Source: Desulfobacterales bacterium (GTDB taxonomy: Bacteria; Desulfobacterota; Desulfobacteria; Desulfobacterales; BuS5). From it: a DNA stretch of 11,117 nucleotides. Shown here piece by piece: positions 6,549 to 11,117 of the stretch (positions are counted from its first letter, which is position 1; each line of letters starts with the position of its first letter). A program made the translations under genes and the position numbers. The notes below the pieces were generated by a model. It had not been told where the DNA came from and made no database searches. It saw only the letters and a program-made list of their open reading frames with translations. The stretch is from contig JAERRQ010000215.1 of NCBI GenBank assembly GCA_016735355.1, positions 1 through 11,117 on the forward strand, written 5' to 3'.

Positions 6549-6983
6549 ATGAAAAAAATTCTGGTGATCCATGGGCCGAACCTCAATATGCTGGGGAAAC
6601 GGGAGCCTGAGATATACGGCCGAAAAACTCTTGAAGATATAAATACTGCCTTAAAAGATCGGGGCCGGGAACTGGGGCTTGGGGTGGAAACATTTCAGTC
6701 TAATGTTGAAGGTGAAATTGTAGAGAAGATCCAGCAGGCACTCGGGCAGGCTGATGGTGTTATAATTAACCCTGCAGCTTATACTCATACCAGCGTAGCT
6801 ATAAGAGATGCGCTTCTATTGTTTGATGTTCCAATTATAGAAGTGCATCTTTCAAATATATACAAACGCGAGCCGTTCCGCCACAAGTCTATGATATCGG
6901 ATATTGCCGCCGCCCAGCTTGCCGGGTTTGGCGATTACGGCTATATTATGGCTTTGGAGGCTCTGCCGCGGATGCTTCAATAA
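6549..6983 (+). CDS. aroQ: 3-dehydroquinate dehydratase, type II
   Basis: A cytoplasmic shikimate-pathway enzyme of 144 residues, the usual type II length; it converts 3-dehydroquinate to 3-dehydroshikimate and acts as a dodecamer in known members. The diagnostic motifs are present: HGPNLNMLG at 8-16, REPEIYG at 18-24 with catalytic Tyr23 and the flexible-lid Arg18, NPAAYTHTSVAIRDAL at 74-89, and EVHLSNIYKREPFRHKS at 98-114 with catalytic His100 and substrate-binding Arg111. AAAGGG 7 nt upstream supports the start. The gene stands alone on the plus strand, with no other aro gene visible. Its last 38 bp overlap the end of gltX on the opposite strand. Confidence 0.97.
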   Translation: MKKILVIHGPNLNMLGKREPEIYGRKTLEDINTALKDRGRELGLGVETFQSNVEGEIVEKIQQALGQADGVIINPAAYTHTSVAIRDALLLFDVPIIEVHLSNIYKREPFRHKSMISDIAAAQLAGFGDYGYIMALEALPRMLQ

Positions 6984-8367
6984 AGGCAACAGCTTTTTTC
7001 AGCCTTGATATAACGACATCCTTGCCCAGGACATGTATAATTTCAAATATACCAGGACTCACTGTTTTGCCGGTTAGCGCCACCCTGACCGGCTGGGCTA
7101 TTTTACCAAGTTTGATTTCGCAGCTTTGCATTACCTTTTTAAATGCATCTTCAAGATTGGCTTCGTTGAAATCTTCAATCGCCTCTATATGGCCGCAAAG
7201 GATTTTCAATGGTTCAAGGGCGGCAGGTTTAAAATTTTTTCGGGCCGCTTTTTCTTCATAAGAGATTTCGTCCTGGAAATAGAAAAGGGCTCCTTCGGTC
7301 AAATCTATCAAGGTTTTGCTTCTTGTGTTCAGGGTCTCGATTATTTTGTCCAGGTATCGGTTATTATCATTATTGATACTACGTTCTTTTAAAAAAGGCT
7401 TCCAGTGTTTAACAAGTTCACGCGGTGGAGAGGCTTTGATATGGTCTGCATTAAGGGATAAAAGTTTTTCCTGGTCAAAAATACCGGCGGATCGTCCTAT
7501 ATTATCGAGGTTAAATTTTTCTATCAGCTCGTCAATCAAAAAAAATTCCTGGTCTCCGTATGACCAGCCCAGCCTGACAAGATAATTTAATAAAGCCTCA
7601 GGCAGGTATCCCATATCCCTATATGCCGTGACGGACATGGCGCCGTGTCGTTTACTCAAGCGGCTTCGATCATTGCCAAGCACCATGGGCACATGACCGT
7701 AAACCGGGAGTTCGATTCCAAGAGCTTTGTATATCTGTATCTGCCTGGGGGTGTTGTTAACATGGTCATCTCCTCTTATGACCGTATTGACGCCCATTGT
7801 GATGTCATCAACCACTACGGCCAGGTTATAAGTCGGTACCCCGTCACTTCTTACGATTATAAAGTCATCGAGCTCGGCATTCTGAAACTGGATATTGCCC
7901 TTGATACTATCTTTCAAGACCGTCGTACCGGCGGAGGCGGATGCAAAGCGCACAACCGCATTGTCGGTTTTCCCGATACCCCTGTTTCTGCATCGGCCAT
8001 TATATTTTGGCTTGTCCCCGGAAGCCATGGCTTTTTTTCTCATTTCCTCGATTTCTTCAGAAGTACATGTGCAATAGTAAGCATTTCCTGAATCCAATAG
8101 TTTTTGTACGTATTCCTTATAAATATCAAACCGTTCGGATTGAAAATAAGGGCCTTCATCCCAGTCTATGCCTAGCCATTCAAGACTGTCAAGTATAGCA
8201 TCCACAGAAGCCCTGGTGGAACGTTCCCGATCAGTGTCTTCGATTCTAAGTATAAATTTTCCTTTCATATTACGTGCATAAAGCCAATTGAACAGAGCCG
8301 TTCTGGCGCCGCCCACATGCAGATAGCCTGTAGGGCTGGGTGGAAATCGGGTTATAACAGTTTTCAT
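6946..8367 (-). CDS. gltX: Glutamyl-tRNA synthetase
   Basis: A class I aminoacyl-tRNA synthetase of 473 residues that attaches glutamate to tRNA(Glu) in the cytoplasm. The Rossmann catalytic domain carries the HIGH-type motif HVGG at 17-20, following FPPSPTGYL, and the KMSKS-type loop RLSKR at 236-240. A zinc-site pattern is visible at Cys99, Cys101, Tyr122 and Cys126, as in the E. coli enzyme. The remaining ~200 residues correspond to the helical anticodon-binding domains. The start follows AAGGA at 9-nt spacing and gives the standard MKTVITRFPPSPTG opening. Because a glnS gene is also present downstream in the window, this enzyme is probably the discriminating, tRNA(Glu)-only type. The 3' end overlaps aroQ by 38 bp, with no separate terminator hairpin between them. 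Confidence 0.97.
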   Translation of the reverse strand: MKTVITRFPPSPTGYLHVGGARTALFNWLYARNMKGKFILRIEDTDRERSTRASVDAILDSLEWLGIDWDEGPYFQSERFDIYKEYVQKLLDSGNAYYCTCTSEEIEEMRKKAMASGDKPKYNGRCRNRGIGKTDNAVVRFASASAGTTVLKDSIKGNIQFQNAELDDFIIVRSDGVPTYNLAVVVDDITMGVNTVIRGDDHVNNTPRQIQIYKALGIELPVYGHVPMVLGNDRSRLSKRHGAMSVTAYRDMGYLPEALLNYLVRLGWSYGDQEFFLIDELIEKFNLDNIGRSAGIFDQEKLLSLNADHIKASPPRELVKHWKPFLKERSINNDNNRYLDKIIETLNTRSKTLIDLTEGALFYFQDEISYEEKAARKNFKPAALEPLKILCGHIEAIEDFNEANLEDAFKKVMQSCEIKLGKIAQPVRVALTGKTVSPGIFEIIHVLGKDVVISRLKKAVAFIEASAAEPPKP

Positions 8368-8549
8368 TTTACAGTATCCTTAACATACTTTTTACCGGGC
8401 GTGGTTTTTTGTGAGCTCCGGTGGGAGAGATTGATATGTGAAAATCTATAGTCTGAAGGGATGTCATTTAAAAAGCAAATAATAGAGATTGGTTTTAATT
8501 GCGGCCAGTTCAGAGTATAAGATATGAGTATTGAGAATAAAGACACGAT

Positions 8550-8572
8550 CTGCTTTATCGTTCGTCGGAGTA
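8550..8572 (+). repeat. Second copy of the 23-nt module of element A
   Basis: CTGCTTTATCG followed by TTCGTCGGAGTA matches 2758-2780 at 21 of 23 positions in the same orientation. The ~27 nt before it are weakly alignable with the left end of element A. No right end follows, so this looks like a truncated or decayed copy of that element. Confidence 0.6.
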
Positions 8573-8727
8573 TTATAATACGCCTTCATCTTCCTGGCCT
8601 TTCAAGGTATAATGACAGTTGAATTTGAGTATTTTTTTGGCAATAAAGGTAACTGAGATATTATTTCGTCCCCGTTCCTTAAGTATAGGAAAGTAATGAA
8701 GCCGGCGATTATTTAAGATGAAAATGG

Positions 8728-8757
8728 TTGAAGGCCCTGGGGCTGCAGGGCCTTCAA
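8728..8757 (-). terminator. Terminator hairpin of acyl-CoA dehydrogenase 2
   Basis: An 11-bp perfect stem, TTGAAGGCCCT (8728-8738) with AGGGCCTTCAA (8747-8757), encloses an 8-nt loop, 36 nt past the stop codon. On the minus strand the stem is followed by CCATTTTCATCTT, a modest U-rich tail. No gene ends nearby on the plus strand, so it most likely serves dehydrogenase 2. Confidence 0.75.
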
Positions 8758-8793
8758 TTTACAATTGATTATTTCCTTCCAGTTCTCTAATAG

Positions 8794-10596
8794 TTACTTG
8801 CCACCAAAAGATGCTTCGGAAATTTCCACAGCAGCTCCGTCTGATGCTGAAACAGCATCCAGCTTGCCGGCAGTAACTGGAAGCATTGTGTTAATAAAGA
8901 ATTGAGCTGTTTTGACCTGACCTTCATAAAAGGCTGTATCTTTTTTACTTTTACCTATTTTAGGTGCTGCAATTGATGCGCGCCATAAAAGCATCCAGGC
9001 CATCACAATATCTCCTGTAGCTTCCATGAAGGGATGGGAAAATGCATATGCATTGAGTGCTTTATCCGACCTTGATGCTTTTCCTATTTCAACTGCAACT
9101 ACTTGATATTTAGCATAAATCGTCTCCATATTGGCGACAATCTGCTCCAGTCCTGAAACTTGTTTGGCTTTTTCAATGGTTTTTTTGATTTCTTCCAGAA
9201 AATTATTAAAGGGTTTTCCGCCTTTCATGCCAAGCTTGCGGCCGAGGAGATCCATAGACTGGATACCATTTGTCCCTTCATAAATCTGGAAAATTTTGCT
9301 GTCCCTTAGAAGCTGGGCCACAGGATACTCTTCAACAAATCCATAGCCGCCATAAACCTGGATACCATGACTGCAGACTTCAAAAGCTTTGTCGGTAATA
9401 TAGCCCTTGATAATCGGCGTTAATACGGCAATAAGGTCGTCATGTTTTTCCTTTTCTTCCTCACTATCTGCAATTGCAATTCTATCATAACAGAGTCCTC
9501 CAAAATAGATAAGACTTCTCATTCCTTCAACGTAGGACTTCATAATCATGAGCTGCCGCCGAACATCCGGATGCTGAATAATCGCAACCGGCTGCGAATC
9601 CGGGGGAGCTGTAAGATGCTTGGTTTGAATTCTTTCCCTGGCATAATTAAGCGCATATAAGAATGATGTGGTGGCATTGGCAAAGCCCTGAAGCCCGACC
9701 ATCTGACGAGCTTCGTTCATCATCTGAAACATGGCGCTCATACCTTTGTTCTCTTTGCCCAGCAGTGTACCGATGCATTGTCCCTTACCGCCGAGTGCAA
9801 GTGAAGCCGTGCTGTTTCCATGAATTCCCATTTTTTCTTCAATGGCCGTGCAAACCACATCGTTGAATTCGCCAAGACTCCCGTCTTCATTAATCCTGAA
9901 TTTGGGGACAAGAAACAGGGATATCCCCTTGGTTCCGGGAGGGGCGCCTTCAATTCTGGCCAAAGTAGGATGGATGATGTTGTCCACCATGTTCTGCTCG
10001 CCGCCTGAAATAAATATTTTATTGCCTGTTATAGAATAGGTGCCGTCATCATTTTTTGTCGCAACTGTGGTCAGGGCACCGACATCGGAACCAGCCTCCG
10101 CTTCTGTAAGGAGCATTGTACCGGACCATTCACCTGAAAGCATCTTTTTCAAGCAGAGTTTTTTTTGTGCTTCAGTTCCAAATATTTCCACCAGCCTGGC
10201 TGCACCATGGGTTAACATATTGTAAAGCATAAATGAGTTGCAGGCACCGTAAAGATATTCATTTGCAGCCATTGAAACAGCCTTGGGCATTCCCTGGCCG
10301 CCCCATTCCGGATCGTCCGACATGGCCAGCCATTCCCCTTCTTTATACAGCTTATTGGCCCTGTGAAACTCTTCCGGAACCTTTACCTGGCCCGCATCAA
10401 ATATACAACCTTCATCACTTATTTTCTGGAGCGGAAGGATTTCTTTAATCGCCAGGTTTCTTGCTTCCGAAATAATCAGATCAACTGTTTTTTTGTTGAA
10501 TTCTGCAAATTTTTCATGTTTGGCGAGTTCACCAACTTCCATCTGTTCGTGAAGAACAAAATCGACATCCCTTCGATCAGAAATTACCTGAGCCAT
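8794..10596 (-). CDS. Acyl-CoA dehydrogenase 2, paralogue of the 757-2616 gene
   Basis: An FAD-dependent acyl-CoA dehydrogenase of 600 residues with the same architecture as dehydrogenase 1: N-terminal extension (DRRDVDFVLHEQM), central core, and the extra C-terminal domain ending SFGGK. The expected catalytic base is Glu440 in IYEGTNGIQ (438-446). Other landmarks are GIHGNSTASL (258-267), MMNEAR (292-297), LYALNYARERIQ (313-324) and AWMLLWRASIAAPK (533-546); the last two are identical in the paralogue. It differs in having LTEAEAGSD (163-171) where most family members have TEPxAGSD, a GGYGFVEEYP loop where the paralogue has GGAGACREYP, and no Lys/Glu insertion near 550. AAGGAG at 10-nt spacing supports the start. 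It is flanked by its own terminator and a 329-bp upstream gap, so it is probably transcribed alone. The acyl substrate is not deducible. Confidence 0.93.
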   Translation of the reverse strand: MAQVISDRRDVDFVLHEQMEVGELAKHEKFAEFNKKTVDLIISEARNLAIKEILPLQKISDEGCIFDAGQVKVPEEFHRANKLYKEGEWLAMSDDPEWGGQGMPKAVSMAANEYLYGACNSFMLYNMLTHGAARLVEIFGTEAQKKLCLKKMLSGEWSGTMLLTEAEAGSDVGALTTVATKNDDGTYSITGNKIFISGGEQNMVDNIIHPTLARIEGAPPGTKGISLFLVPKFRINEDGSLGEFNDVVCTAIEEKMGIHGNSTASLALGGKGQCIGTLLGKENKGMSAMFQMMNEARQMVGLQGFANATTSFLYALNYARERIQTKHLTAPPDSQPVAIIQHPDVRRQLMIMKSYVEGMRSLIYFGGLCYDRIAIADSEEEKEKHDDLIAVLTPIIKGYITDKAFEVCSHGIQVYGGYGFVEEYPVAQLLRDSKIFQIYEGTNGIQSMDLLGRKLGMKGGKPFNNFLEEIKKTIEKAKQVSGLEQIVANMETIYAKYQVVAVEIGKASRSDKALNAYAFSHPFMEATGDIVMAWMLLWRASIAAPKIGKSKKDTAFYEGQVKTAQFFINTMLPVTAGKLDAVSASDGAAVEISEASFGGK

Positions 10597-10925
10597 AATT
10601 TAGATTCTCCTTTTTTTAATTTAAGTATATTAGGGGACTGTACGAGAATAGCTATTTTTCGCAATCTCGGCGTAAAACTAAAATTGTAATCCTCAAAATA
10701 CGTGAGTGTACTCCTGCGGTAGTCTCTCGGATTTATAAACATATCAATAGAGGCTCTTGCTGAAAAAAGCTAACCATTTGAAATTATTAGTAACTATTGC
10801 AAGAGGTAAATTTAACAAATGTTACGTCTTTTTTATAAGAATTTTACTATTTATCATATAATAATGTTTATCGCAAGTAGTTTAAGGGATATTTCATCAA
10901 TACCAAAAACCTTGTAAGAATGAAT
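10597..10925. other. Intergenic region upstream of acyl-CoA dehydrogenase 2
   Basis: This 329-bp, AT-rich gap has no reading frame I would defend. It holds the dehydrogenase 2 leader (CTCCTTT complement at 10607-10613), a 10-nt palindrome AATAGCTATT at 10647-10656, and TAACA-aa-TGTTA at 10812-10823. I found no convincing promoter with both hexamers and no strong terminator for glnS. Confidence 0.5.
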
Positions 10926-11117
10926 TTAATGTTTTTTGGACGGGCCTTTTTTTTTATGTGTTTTTTTATGCGCTTCGTTTTTTTGAATTTTTGCCCAGGA
11001 ATCACGCAGGGTCACTGTTCTGTTAAATACGAGCCGCCCTTCAGTGGAATCCTTTGAGTCGACACAAAAATATCCTATCCTTTCAAACTGATATCTGCTT
11101 TCAGGCTTGGCGGCCGC
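10926..11117 (-). CDS. glnS: Glutaminyl-tRNA synthetase, C-terminal end only (partial)
   Basis: The last 63 codons plus stop of a gene that enters from the right edge of the window. The translation contains [27 protein letters not shown] and SWAKIQK, the characteristic C-terminal signature of the GlnRS anticodon-binding beta-barrel. The enzyme charges tRNA(Gln) with glutamine. After that signature the protein runs on with a basic tail, [17 protein letters not shown], rich in Lys and His. It is on the same strand as dehydrogenase 2, 329 bp upstream of it. The start and catalytic motifs lie outside the window. Confidence 0.93.
   Translation of the reverse strand, partial: AAAKPESRYQFERIGYFCVDSKDSTEGRLVFNRTVTLRDSWAKIQKNEAHKKTHKKKGPSKKH

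Larger units (their letters stand above)
8368..8793. other. Intergenic region with degenerate repeat modules
   Basis: This 426-bp gap between gltX and dehydrogenase 2 has no convincing gene; a 60-codon minus-strand frame at 8364-8546 lacks any family resemblance or ribosome-binding site. It contains TGAAAATCTATAG at 8439-8451, matching the right end of element A, and the shared 23-nt module at 8550-8572. Also present are a 12-nt palindrome GTATTATAATAC at 8570-8581 and the terminator at 8728-8757. The gltX promoter should lie near its left end but is not evident. Confidence 0.6.

Noticed and set aside
7645..8091. 148-codon open frame antisense to gltX
   Set aside because: It lies wholly inside gltX, whose frame has the HVGG, zinc-site and RLSKR motifs; there is no ribosome-binding site or family signature.
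8364..8546. 60-codon minus-strand open frame overlapping the gltX start
   Set aside because: No ribosome-binding site and no recognisable domain; it covers the degenerate repeat region and overlaps the gltX start codon by 4 bp by chance.
10597..10925. Promoter of dehydrogenase 2
   Set aside because: TATACT near 10627 and a TTGCGA/TACAGT pair were considered, but none has two good hexamers at proper spacing, so no site is called.

Overview
The window looks like chromosomal DNA of moderate GC from an anaerobic, fatty- or organic-acid-oxidising bacterium. My best guess is a Desulfobacterota (Desulfobacterales-type sulfate reducer). This rests on two paralogous ~600-residue acyl-CoA dehydrogenases with the extended C-terminal domain, a long NorD/CbbO-like VWA protein, both GluRS and GlnRS, and gaps rich in palindromic elements. 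It is an inference; no marker RNA gene is present.

Layout from left to right: (1) 1-197 holds a diverged inverted-repeat element built from TTAGC words. (2) 231-683 (+) encodes a SlyD-like FKBP-type prolyl isomerase. It converges on acyl-CoA dehydrogenase 1 (757-2616, -), and one strong hairpin at 685-716 can terminate both. A good promoter overlapped by a palindromic operator candidate lies just upstream of dehydrogenase 1. (3) The 486-bp gap 2617-3102 is largely made of two abutting inverted-repeat elements (2732-2861 and 2868-3102). (4) 3103-5856 (-) encodes a 917-residue protein with a C-terminal VWA/MIDAS domain, apparently monocistronic. (5) 5857-6548 is a 692-bp non-coding stretch with three GC-rich REP-like hairpins and a 33-bp direct repeat. 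(6) aroQ (6549-6983, +) and gltX (6946-8367, -) converge and overlap by 38 bp at their 3' ends. (7) 8368-8793 is non-coding, holds a partial copy of repeat modules from the 2.7-kb region, and ends with the terminator of dehydrogenase 2. (8) Acyl-CoA dehydrogenase 2 (8794-10596, -) and the 3' end of glnS (10926-11117, -) close the window.

The genes are mostly single-gene units for central functions: acyl-CoA oxidation, shikimate pathway, tRNA charging and protein folding. The dehydrogenases are related along their full length but differ around the active site and in a C-terminal insertion, so they probably serve different acyl-CoA substrates. I found no CRISPR array, phage, transposase or defence island. 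The parts most worth a second look are the VWA protein, which has no visible AAA+ partner, and the palindromic elements, which fill the intergenic spaces but carry no genes.
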